Position numbers and translations under genes: made by a program
Assembly: GCF_020400725.1 (NCBI RefSeq)
Contig: NZ_JAINVG010000027.1
Coordinates: forward strand, 24,959 to 88,958
Origin: Streptomyces sp. NK15101
Lineage (GTDB): Bacteria; Actinomycetota; Actinomycetes; Streptomycetales; Streptomycetaceae
Reading direction: 5' to 3'
DNA: 64,000 nucleotides
In this document: in pieces, positions 8,630-16,133 of the stretch
How the letters are laid out: each line of letters begins with the position of its first letter
How positions within the stretch are numbered: the stretch's first letter is position 1
The notes under the pieces: model-generated
Database searches by the model: none
Told to the model about the DNA's origin: nothing
Seen by the model: only the letters and a program-made list of their open reading frames with translations

Positions 8630-11106
8630 CCGACTTGGAAAACCTCGGAGATCCAGAGACGGCCGAGGGCAGGGAAGCGGACCTCAGCGACGCTGGACCC
8701 GCGCACGGAACGGGTCGCACGACGGTCCAGTTCGATGCCGCCGACGCCCCGGCCGCCAACGCCCTGCCAGGGCAGAGGGAGTCCACGGTCGGCCGCCTGG
8801 CGGCAACCGTGGAACGACTGCGCGCGGAAGTACGCGCAGCGCACGCAGCCGCGGAAGGCCGAGCGCTGATCGAGCTCGCCAAGGGGGTGATGATCGAACG
8901 GCTCGGCTGCGGGCCGGCCCGCGCAGCACGCCAGCTGACCGAATTGGCGCAGCAAGCAGGACTGTCCCCGCTCGAACTGGCCGCTGACATCGTCAATCAG
9001 GCAGCTCGCGATCAGTTCGCCACGGTGGCGGAGGAATTCGTCCGGCACGCGAACGGAGAAGAGGGCGACTCGGCATCGTCCGTCGCCGTCCGACTGCGCA
9101 CCGCCGAGAGCGCCGCGCTCGCCGCGAGCGACACCCAGGCCGTCGCTGAATCTCTCCTGGAACATGCTCTCGCCCCACTGGGAGCGACCGCCGTGGCCGT
9201 ATGGGCAGCAGGTCTGGAAGCGTCTCTCACTCTCTGCGGCCATGCCGGATTCAGCGCGGACGAGGCGAATCGCTGGCGATACGTCCCGCCGGGCGTCGCG
9301 ACCGTGGCCCGGCGGGCTCTCGACGAGCGGCGCATCGTACGGATCGAGTCCCTCTCCACAGCGGGCCTGCCCACCATCGGCCGTTCCCAGTCCCTGGGCG
9401 GCGGTCGTCTGGCAGTGCCTGCCGGGACCGGAGGCCGTATCCACGGAGTCCTGGAGATCTGCTGGCCCGAGGCGCTCACACCCCACCCGCCGGCCGTCAC
9501 CCGACAGATCGAAGCCCTCGCCGAGCTGAGCGCCCACACGCTGGAGAACCTGCCGCTCTCCGAAGGGATCTCGACCAGCACCCGGCGGGCGGCCGACGTA
9601 TCGGAGCTCGTCGACCTCTCCGAAGCCCTGTACGACCCCGCTCTCGTCCTCACACCTCAACTCGACAGCGACGGCCATCTCGCGGACTTCCGCATCCGCC
9701 ACGCCAACAGCCGCTTCCTCGATCCCGCCGGGCGCTCCCGAAGCGCCGTCCACGGTGCTCTGCTCCTGGAGGCCTATCCGGCGGCCGCCGGCGACAGCGA
9801 ACTTTTCGAGAAGATCGAACGCGTCTACGCCACCGGAGAGCCCTTCCGCGCCCAGCGCACGACGCTCACCGCCCTGGTGGACCAGGTCCCCCTGGCCACC
9901 GTCGCCGACCTCAGCATCAGCCGGCACGCCGACAGCGTGCTGCTCATCTGGCGCATCGAGGACGAGACGGTACGGCTGGCCAGCCTCCTCCAGCACGCGC
10001 AGCGTCTGGGGCGCATCGGCGGCTTCGAAGAAAATTTCGTCACCGGGGAGATCACCTGGAACGGGCAGCTCTTTGCCCTCTACGACCGGGCGGTCACCGA
10101 CAAACCGGTCTCCCTCCATGACCTGGCCGAGCACGCGCACGCCGACGATGCCGTGGTCATCGGCCGCTTCCTCCAGACGGTGCTGCACCACCGCCGTGCC
10201 ACGTCGACATCCTTCCGTCTGCAACGGCCCAACGGGGTCACCCGCCACATCCGGGTCATCGCCGAGCCGGTCCTCGACGCCGACGACCGGCTCCTCGCCG
10301 TCCGCGGTGCATACCAGGACATCTCGTCCCAGCACTGGACCGAGGTCGCCCTCGCAGCCACCCGGGACCAACTCGCACAGACCGAGCAAGAGTCAGCGGA
10401 GCGCAACCGGCTGGCCCTGCAGCTCCAGCACGCCATCATGCCCCCGACCCGCGCTCCTCTCGACGCGCCGGGCCTGGACGTCGCCGTGCGCTACCGGCCC
10501 GCCGAGGCGGAGTCCCTCGTCGGCGGCGACTGGTACGACGCCGTCGTCCTTCCGTCCAAGCGCGTACTGCTGTGCGTCGGCGACATCGCCGGTCACGGCA
10601 TAGAGGCGGCGACCGGCATGGTCGTCCTGCGCAACGCCATGCGAGGCCTTGCCGTCACCGGAGCCGGTCCGGGCCAGCTGCTGTCCTGGCTCAACATCGT
10701 GGCGCACCACCTCAGCGAACAGGTCACCGCCACTGCTGTGTGCGGCGTGTACGACCCCGAGACCCGTGTCCTGCGTTGGGCCAGGGCCGGCCATCTGCCC
10801 CCAGTCCTGATCCGCGGGTCGGAGGCCAGCACCCTTCCGCTACTCGGCGGGCTGCTTCTGGGCGCTCTTCCCGAGGCGGAGTACGAGGAGGGAGAGGTGC
10901 AGCTCGAACTGAGCGACACGCTGCTGATGTACACCGACGGCCTCGTGGAGCGCAGGGACACGTCAGTTCAGGTCTCCCTGTCCCAGCTACTCGCCGCGGC
11001 ACAGGACCCGGCCTCCTCACTGGAGCGCCGGCTCGACCAGCTGCTGCTGCACAGCAAGTCGGACACCGACGACGACACCTGCCTCATCGGCATCAAGGTT
11101 TCGTGA
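8626..11106 (+). CDS. ANTAR-GAF-PAS-SpoIIE serine phosphatase
   Basis: 826 residues. The start ATG overlaps the kinase stop (ATGA), implying translational coupling. Domains in order: ANTAR-like helices near 62-128 (RALIELAKGVMIERLG), GAF about 168-311, two PAS-like regions about 320-570, and a SpoIIE/PP2C phosphatase about 605-825. Metal-binding motifs GGDWYDAV, GDIAGHG and YTDGLVE are intact. SpoIIE phosphatases usually dephosphorylate a STAS anti-anti-sigma protein. ANTAR domains normally bind RNA, so its place at the start of a phosphatase is notable. It probably acts with the upstream kinase. Confidence 0.93.
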   Translation: MTDLENLGDPETAEGREADLSDAGPAHGTGRTTVQFDAADAPAANALPGQRESTVGRLAATVERLRAEVRAAHAAAEGRALIELAKGVMIERLGCGPARAARQLTELAQQAGLSPLELAADIVNQAARDQFATVAEEFVRHANGEEGDSASSVAVRLRTAESAALAASDTQAVAESLLEHALAPLGATAVAVWAAGLEASLTLCGHAGFSADEANRWRYVPPGVATVARRALDERRIVRIESLSTAGLPTIGRSQSLGGGRLAVPAGTGGRIHGVLEICWPEALTPHPPAVTRQIEALAELSAHTLENLPLSEGISTSTRRAADVSELVDLSEALYDPALVLTPQLDSDGHLADFRIRHANSRFLDPAGRSRSAVHGALLLEAYPAAAGDSELFEKIERVYATGEPFRAQRTTLTALVDQVPLATVADLSISRHADSVLLIWRIEDETVRLASLLQHAQRLGRIGGFEENFVTGEITWNGQLFALYDRAVTDKPVSLHDLAEHAHADDAVVIGRFLQTVLHHRRATSTSFRLQRPNGVTRHIRVIAEPVLDADDRLLAVRGAYQDISSQHWTEVALAATRDQLAQTEQESAERNRLALQLQHAIMPPTRAPLDAPGLDVAVRYRPAEAESLVGGDWYDAVVLPSKRVLLCVGDIAGHGIEAATGMVVLRNAMRGLAVTGAGPGQLLSWLNIVAHHLSEQVTATAVCGVYDPETRVLRWARAGHLPPVLIRGSEASTLPLLGGLLLGALPEAEYEEGEVQLELSDTLLMYTDGLVERRDTSVQVSLSQLLAAAQDPASSLERRLDQLLLHSKSDTDDDTCLIGIKVS

Positions 11107-11136
11107 AGCGAGGAGTGAACCGCGGCAGGCTCGGCG

Positions 11137-12357
11137 TCACAGGAAGTGGCGAATGGGAAGGACGACCGTCTCCCCGGTGCGTTGGAGCAATGAGCGGCCC
11201 TTCCAACGGCCGGACATGATCTCGACGCTCGCCGAGAGGTCGTCATCGAAGTGTTCGTCGAGTTTGGCGGTGAACGCTGTGTCGAGGACGGCGAGCATGA
11301 CTTCTTCGTCGTGGTCGAGGGAACGTCGGTTGAAGTTCGTCGATCCGATGAGGGCGGCGGTCCGGTCAACGGTGATGACCTTCGCGTGCATCATGGTCGG
11401 CTGGTACTCGAAGATCCTCACGCCGCACGCGAGGAGATCGTCGTAATAGCGCTGTCCGGCCAGCTGACAGACCCGCTTGTCGGTGTGCGGGCCAGGCAGG
11501 AGGATCTGCACCTCGACGCCGCGGCGCGCCGTGGCACAGAGCAGCTCGACGAAGAAGGCGTCGGGGGCGAAGTAGGCGGTGGCCAGCCGGAAACGCTCCT
11601 GCGCGCTCTCCAGCATGACTCTCATCAGGGTCTGCATGTCCTGCCAACCGAAGCTGGCCGAACCGCGCACGACCTGAACGATGGCTTCACCATGCGGGCT
11701 GTGGTCGATGAACCGGTCCCGTTCGTCGAAGAGCTCCTCGTGGCACTCCGCCCAGTTCTGCGCGAAGGCGGCAGCGATGCCGTCCACCGCGGGGCCCCGG
11801 ACCTGGACGTGGGTGTCGCGCCACTCGCTCGCGTTCCGGGCGTTGCCGCACCACTCCTCGGCTATGCCGACACCGCCGGTGAACGCGACCTCCTCGTCGA
11901 CGACGAGCACCTTGCGGTGGCATCGGTGATTCTGCTTGAACGGCGAGAGACGTATCGGTCTTCGGAACCAGGACACCTTCACACCGGCGGCCTCCATCAC
12001 CCGAAGCTGCTCCTTCTCGATGAGCCGGCTGCCGAAGCCGTCCAGCAGCAGCCGCACGCGTACCCCCTGCCGGGCACGATCGGCCAGAGCCTCCGCGAAC
12101 TGACGCGCGATGTCGCCTCTCCAGTACACGAAGGTCATCATGTCGACCGTGTGACGGGCGGAGCGGATGCTGCCGAGCATGGCCGGGAAGATCTCATCGC
12201 CGTTGAGCAGAGGAACCAGCGCATTGCCCTCCGTCGCCGCGATGCCGATCAGCCGTTCCAGGCGTCGTCGCAGATGGGCACTGGAGCCGGAGGTCGCTGC
12301 GCCGTGTGCGTCCTCCGTTCGCGAGGCCGGAGACAGTGGGTCCTGCGTGCTCGTCAT
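11137..12357 (-). CDS. Phospholipase D-like protein (cardiolipin synthase type)
   Basis: 406 residues with two HKD motifs, HRKVLVVDEEVAFTGG and HAKVITVDRTAALIGSTN, as in cardiolipin synthases and other phospholipase D enzymes. I see no strong N-terminal membrane segments, so it resembles the ClsB type or a nuclease-like member. The start ATG at 12357 begins MTSTQDPLS; a longer in-frame extension upstream looks unlike coding sequence. It converges with the SpoIIE phosphatase gene, 30 bp apart. Confidence 0.88.
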   Translation of the reverse strand: MTSTQDPLSPASRTEDAHGAATSGSSAHLRRRLERLIGIAATEGNALVPLLNGDEIFPAMLGSIRSARHTVDMMTFVYWRGDIARQFAEALADRARQGVRVRLLLDGFGSRLIEKEQLRVMEAAGVKVSWFRRPIRLSPFKQNHRCHRKVLVVDEEVAFTGGVGIAEEWCGNARNASEWRDTHVQVRGPAVDGIAAAFAQNWAECHEELFDERDRFIDHSPHGEAIVQVVRGSASFGWQDMQTLMRVMLESAQERFRLATAYFAPDAFFVELLCATARRGVEVQILLPGPHTDKRVCQLAGQRYYDDLLACGVRIFEYQPTMMHAKVITVDRTAALIGSTNFNRRSLDHDEEVMLAVLDTAFTAKLDEHFDDDLSASVEIMSGRWKGRSLLQRTGETVVLPIRHFL

Positions 12358-12820
12358 CCTGCGGTCCACTTCCTTACCGTGCCCCCCACTCCCGGGGACA
12401 CACCGTTGTGCACATGAGTGAGGTGGATCCGCCCTTCTCCAGGCGGAGCCGCGCCCGTGCCTGGCTCCGGAGGACCGGACCCGTCTACCCCTCCGCGCCC
12501 TGGACCGCCACCTCGGCCGTCGCGAGCACATCAGCGACACCGTCCAAGCCATCGCCGGTCTGCTGTCCCACCAGCAGACCGCGGACCTGAACCTGACACG
12601 GCAAACGTGACCACGGGCCACACCGAAGTCCTGACGTCTCACCGACAACTGTGCACGAGTTTGTAATCCGGGGACCCCAAAAGACGACGCATCACCGAAG
12701 TAGACAGGTCGCCGCCATGAGGGTTTCCGCTCAAACGAGCACCACTGAATTTCTCTTCCAGTACTCCAGCCGTAGATCGTGATCATGGATACGGAGGTCG
12801 CTCGCCGGTAGCCTGCCCGC
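12358..12820. other. Intergenic stretch with possible gene debris
   Basis: No full gene. On the plus strand a frame ending at a TGA near 12610 reads REHISDTVQAIAGLLSHQQ, which looks protein-like but has no start and no family I can name. From about 12640 to 12780 the DNA is less GC-rich. The end holds the promoter for the next gene. Confidence 0.4.
12809..12820 (+). promoter_or_regulatory. Probable leaderless promoter (-10 element)
   Basis: TAGCCT at 12809-12814 is followed by six bases and then the GTG start at 12821. A -10 box this close to the start codon, with no ribosome binding site, is typical of leaderless actinobacterial transcripts. Confidence 0.5.
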
Positions 12821-13273
12821 GTGGCTGAGACCTGGACCGAAGAGCAGCTGATCGCGGACGGCTTCGAGCGTGTGTACGCCGAGTTGGAGTGGTGCGACGG
12901 ACCGCGCGTCGGCCTTGCTGACGTCAACCGGAAGCCTCACTACTTCCAGAACCACGACTACGACCACGCCGACGAAGCCGATGAGTACCAGGTCTGGCCC
13001 GCGAGCGAGGCCGCGGTGGAGCTGGAACGCGAGCAGTGGGCGATCTTCGCCGGGTGGAACGAGCGTCGGGAGGCCGGCGAGGTCGGACCGGAGAGCCGTC
13101 CGGACCACGGCGGGATCGACGCCCGTTATGACGAGCTGGAGCTGCTGCCGGCGCCGCACCGCGAGGCGCCGGACGACGCGCGTCGGCTTGTGGGCGAGCT
13201 GCGGTTCGTTGTCGGCGCTCGCTACCGGGTCGAGGGGCTCGGCTACTGGTTTCGGTGGCGTCCGAGCGGGTGA
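12821..13273 (+). CDS. Hypothetical protein, 150 residues
   Basis: I do not recognise this protein. It is acidic and rich in Trp, Tyr and Asp (for example HYFQNHDYDHADEADEY) with no signal peptide or membrane segment, so it is probably cytoplasmic. Codon use looks coding and the GTG start has a plausible leaderless promoter. It stands alone between a phospholipase D gene and IS remnants. Confidence 0.65.
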   Translation: MAETWTEEQLIADGFERVYAELEWCDGPRVGLADVNRKPHYFQNHDYDHADEADEYQVWPASEAAVELEREQWAIFAGWNERREAGEVGPESRPDHGGIDARYDELELLPAPHREAPDDARRLVGELRFVVGARYRVEGLGYWFRWRPSG

Positions 13274-13329
13274 GGCCGCCGTTGATCATCAGGTGTTGTG
13301 TGGACAACCGATGATCACGCGGCGGCCTC
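13272..13329. repeat. 25-bp imperfect inverted repeat
   Basis: The left arm at 13272-13298 (GAGGCCGCCGTTGATCATC and on) and the right arm at 13305-13329 match when one is complemented, with a few mismatches and a 6-bp centre. It begins at the stop codon of the hypothetical gene and ends just before an IS701-type fragment. It may be a terminator hairpin or fused IS ends. Confidence 0.6.
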
Positions 13330-13342
13330 AGACACCGGCGTA

Positions 13343-13414
13343 GTGCCTGCTCACTGGCAGGAGGCATTCGAAGATCTGATGAGCCGCATCGCGGGCCGGT
13401 TCGCCCGAGCTTGA
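13343..13414 (+). pseudogene. IS701-type transposase N-terminal fragment
   Basis: From the GTG at 13343, 23 codons read VPAHWQEAFEDLMSRIAGRF and end in a TGA. This resembles the beginning of IS701-family transposases. Nothing of the rest of that gene follows. Confidence 0.55.
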
Positions 13415-13498
13415 ACCCCGCCGCCGGGTCCGGTATCGGCATCGCGACCGTGTACGGCACATACGCGAGGCCGTCGACGCACTGGCCGCGCCCGCACC

Positions 13499-13777
13499 CA
13501 CGGCATCGTCGACGCGCTCACCGACGCCGGCCTCAAGTGCTGGGCCGACAAGGCGTACCAGGGCGCCGGTGGCTCCATCCGGGTGCCCTTCCGCGGCCGC
13601 CGCCTCAAACGGTGGCAGCGCCGACACGACAGCACCCACGCCAAGATCCGCTGCCTCGGCGAGCAGGCCATGGCCACCCTGAAGGGCCGGCGTCTCCTGC
13701 GAAAGCTCCGCTGCGGCACCAACCGCATCACCGCGATCGTCCAGGCCGCCCTCGTCCTTCACCACGCGTCAGCGTGA
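13499..13777 (+). pseudogene. IS5-type transposase C-terminal fragment
   Basis: A 92-codon frame begins HGIVDALTDAGLKCWADKAY with the second DDE Asp in ADKAYQGAG. It continues through a basic region to GEQAMATLKGRRLLRKLRC, which carries the catalytic Glu, and ends ALVLHHASA. These are the C-terminal features of IS112-like IS5-family transposases. The N-terminal half with the first catalytic Asp is missing. Confidence 0.8.
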
Positions 13778-13953
13778 GGTTGGAAAGGGTTCCGTGTGGT
13801 GCGGGTCCGTGCCGGCGCCTCCGGTGTCTTCTCGAAGGATTCCGCCGTTCGCCGGCTTCCTTGGTGAGCACCTTCCAGGAGAGGGCATCGCATGGTCGGC
13901 CGGTTCTGTCGACGCCGTGCATCCGGCCCGCGGCCCACAGGAGGAGTGACACG

Positions 13954-14091
13954 GTGAGCGACACCACGGACGACGAGGACCGGAAGGAGAAGGGCGTCTG
14001 GTTGCGCGCCTTCTTCTACATCTTCGGCACGCACCTGTTCGCCGGGTTCGTCTGGCTGCTGTTCTACGTCGGCCAGCACGCCCAGAAGTAG
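13954..14091 (+). CDS. DUF6126 family small membrane protein
   Basis: 45 residues with a charged N-terminus (DDEDRKEKG) and one hydrophobic helix (about 17-40, FFYIFGTHLFAGFVWLLFYV). GGAGGA lies 8 bases before the GTG start. Its size and pattern match DUF6126, a family of small Streptomyces membrane proteins of unknown function. It ends 8 bp before the next gene and may be co-transcribed with it. Confidence 0.72.
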   Translation: MSDTTDDEDRKEKGVWLRAFFYIFGTHLFAGFVWLLFYVGQHAQK

Positions 14092-14099
14092 GGGCCGTC

Positions 14100-14583
14100 G
14101 TGATCGCTCTCGTGGGCCACGCCGACCTTGCCCCGTGGACACTCGCCCTGCTGGAGGAGGATCTGCGCGCCCGCCTCGCCCCGTACACGGAAGCCGGCCG
14201 GTCGGGCCTGGTCCGCGTCGGTCAGGGACTCCCTCTCGCGTTCGCGCGCGCGGCGCGCCGGGCCGGCCTCGGTCTGGTGACCGTGATCCCCGGAACCGAT
14301 CGGGTGGCCGCACTCCTGCGCGAGGGGCCGCTGCGAGCGGCGGGAGAGCTGCTCATGCTGACGCAGCGGTTGAGCCCTGGTGGACTACGACCCTGCCGAC
14401 GCGCCCGCCTGCGTACGGGCCGACGAGCGGATGATCAGGGCCTGCTCCCGGGTCCTCGCCGTCTGGGACGGCTCCCCGTCCACCGCGCGGGACGCCACCG
14501 CGCATCTCGTGGCCTACGCGCGCGGCCTGGGCCGCTCGGTCGACGTGCTCTGGCCCGTCGGGGCCGAGCGCCGTACGCCATGA
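14100..14583 (+). pseudogene. Conserved hypothetical protein, frameshifted
   Basis: The first frame (GTG at 14100) reads MIALVGHADLAPWTLALLEE through GELLMLTQR, and another frame continues VDYDPADAPACVRADERMIR to VLWPVGAERRTP before TGA at 14583. Together they form one protein of about 160 residues that I recall as a recurrent Streptomyces hypothetical, with an N-terminal nucleotide- or sugar-binding-like fold and a C-terminal VLAVWDGSPS motif. The frame is lost around 14370-14381. This may be a real mutation or a one-base sequence error. Confidence 0.6.
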
Positions 14584-14793
14584 AGGTGGCCGCCGTCCGT
14601 CGTCCCTGAGGTGCTGTCCATCGGGGAGTGCCGGGCGGCGGCCACCGGTCAGCGGCCCGCCCTCAGGGGCGGAATCTGCGCTCCCTGCTCCGTGCGGAGG
14701 TTGCCGACGAGCTCGGCCTGGCCGGCGAGGATCCCGGAGCGGACCCTCCGGAACTCGCGAAGCGGCGTGCTCGCCGTGTCGGCTGTCCCTCGC

Positions 14794-15195
14794 TCAGGGG
14801 CCTGCGTCGCCGGGTGCCAGCCGGAAGCCGGTCAGCGTCTGCGGGGTGATCCGCAGCAGGGTGTCGTGAGGGCCGTGGACCCAACCGTCCAGCGCGCGAC
14901 GGTAGTGGGCCGCCTCGTGCGGCTCGGTGATCTCCGTCGCGGGACCCGTGACGGAGATCGACCAGCCGGAGGCGGAGGGGGCCGGGAACCGGTCCACCTG
15001 GTAGGTGACGGTCGACGGGACGGCGGTGGCCTGGACGGGGGTGCGGACCACAAGGTGTCCGTGGGTCCAGATGTGCACGGCCGGCCGCACGAACGGCTCG
15101 CCGCGGCGGATCAGGACGAGGCGGCCGTGCTTGCCGCCCTCGAGCAGCCACAGGGCCTCCGCACCCGGCATCTCCACCAGCCGTCCGGTCGCCAT
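14794..15195 (-). CDS. Pyridoxamine 5'-phosphate oxidase-like flavin-binding protein
   Basis: 133 residues, a split beta-barrel of the PNPOx-like group. It has the early strand pair GRLVLIRRGEPFVRPAVHIW, a central VTYQVDRF segment and SGWSISVTGPATEI near residue 75, typical of the small Streptomyces members. GAGGAGG lies just before the ATG at 15195. The family binds FMN or F420 and the substrate cannot be told from sequence. It lies downstream of phnA on the same strand. Confidence 0.8.
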   Translation of the reverse strand: MATGRLVEMPGAEALWLLEGGKHGRLVLIRRGEPFVRPAVHIWTHGHLVVRTPVQATAVPSTVTYQVDRFPAPSASGWSISVTGPATEITEPHEAAHYRRALDGWVHGPHDTLLRITPQTLTGFRLAPGDAGP

Positions 15196-15244
15196 CCGGT
15201 CCTCCCCTCTCCCCTCCTGCGTTCGGGTGGTACTCGTGCGCCGG

Positions 15245-15613
15245 TCAGACCTTCTTGACCACGCTCGACTTGAGCTGCATGTTGCCGAAGCCCTCGATGC
15301 GACAGTCGATGTCGTGGCCGTCGACGCCGTCGACCAGCTTGATGTTGCGCACCTTCGTGCCGGCCTTGATGCCGGAGGGGCTGCCCTTGACCTTGAGGCT
15401 CTTGACCACGGTGACGGTGTCGCCGTCGGCGAGGACATTGCCGACGGAGTCCTTGACGACCTTGTCGCCCGTGGCGTCGGCCGCCGCGTCCCCGGCGGTC
15501 TGCGCCCACTCGTGGCCGCACTCGGGGCAGACCAGCAGGGCGCCCATCTCGTACGTGTACGCGCCGGCGCACTGGGGGCAGGGCGGCAGCTGGTTCTCGG
15601 CGTTCTCGGCCAC
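15245..15613 (-). CDS. phnA: PhnA/YjdM zinc-ribbon protein
   Basis: 122 residues. The N-terminal zinc ribbon has paired cysteines (CPQC near 12 and CPEC near 29). The C-terminal domain has the DSVGNVLADGDTVTVVKSLK and VKGSPSGIKAGTKVRNIKL segments diagnostic of PhnA. Despite its name the family is not shown to act in phosphonate use and its role is unclear. The start is a GTG at 15613. It is divergent from arsR, with AT-rich repeats and an inverted repeat between them. Confidence 0.93.
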   Translation of the reverse strand: MAENAENQLPPCPQCAGAYTYEMGALLVCPECGHEWAQTAGDAAADATGDKVVKDSVGNVLADGDTVTVVKSLKVKGSPSGIKAGTKVRNIKLVDGVDGHDIDCRIEGFGNMQLKSSVVKKV

Positions 15614-15649
15614 GGGAGGATCCGTTTCACTTCATCGGTCTGGGAACTC

Positions 15650-15664
15650 CATAATTGCATAATT
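15650..15664. promoter_or_regulatory. AT-rich direct repeat, possible ArsR operator
   Basis: CATAATT occurs at 15650-15656 and again at 15658-15664, in very AT-rich surroundings for this genome. It lies 37 bp upstream of phnA and about 130 bp before arsR. It could be a promoter or binding site for the divergent ArsR protein. Confidence 0.4.
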
Positions 15665-15686
15665 CTGCAGTTCGTTAGATGCTGGA

Positions 15687-15734
15687 TGCCGCGCCCGCGG
15701 GTAGCCGCGCCCGCGGGTAGCCGCGGGCGCGGCA
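15687..15734. repeat. 14-bp inverted repeat with a repeated core between phnA and arsR
   Basis: TGCCGCGCCCGCGG at 15687-15700 pairs perfectly with 15721-15734 around a 20-bp centre. The centre carries a second direct copy of CCGCGCCCGCGGGTAG. The DNA could form a strong hairpin and could bind a dimeric regulator. It lies about 57 bp before the arsR start. Confidence 0.65.
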
Positions 15735-15791
15735 TAGCCCGAGAACCCGACGACGGGCTCGGTGGGCTCGACGACGAGGAGAGTCAGGGAC

Positions 15792-16133
15792 GTGCCGGTT
15801 CCGCTGTACCAGGCGAAGGCCGAGTTCTTCCGGATGCTGGGGCATCCGGTCCGCATCCGGGTTCTGGAGCTGCTCCAGGACGGGCCGATGCCGGTGCGTG
15901 ACCTCCTGTCGGAGATCGACGTCGAGGCGCCGGCCCTGTCGCAGCAGCTCGCCGTGCTGCGCCGGTCCGGGATCGTGAACTCCAGCCGCGAGGGATCGAC
16001 GGTCGTCTACACCTTGGCCGGCGGTGACGTGCGTGACCTGATGCAGGCCGCGCGCCGGATCCTCACCGAAATGCTGGCAGGGCAGAACGAGCTCCTCGCC
16101 GAGCTGAGGGAGACCGAGGCGGCGGAGCGGTGA
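15792..16133 (+). CDS. ArsR-family winged-helix regulator
   Basis: 113 residues from the GTG at 15792 (GAGGAG about 10 bases upstream). The winged helix-turn-helix is clear: KAEFFRMLGHPVRIRVLELL, then APALSQQLAVLRRSGIVNSS as the recognition region and a TVVYTLA wing. I see no CxC metal site, so it may sense redox, sulphur species or another ligand. Its stop overlaps the start of sulP by 4 bp (GTGA), so the two are translationally coupled and it probably controls the transporter. Confidence 0.9.
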   Translation: MPVPLYQAKAEFFRMLGHPVRIRVLELLQDGPMPVRDLLSEIDVEAPALSQQLAVLRRSGIVNSSREGSTVVYTLAGGDVRDLMQAARRILTEMLAGQNELLAELRETEAAER

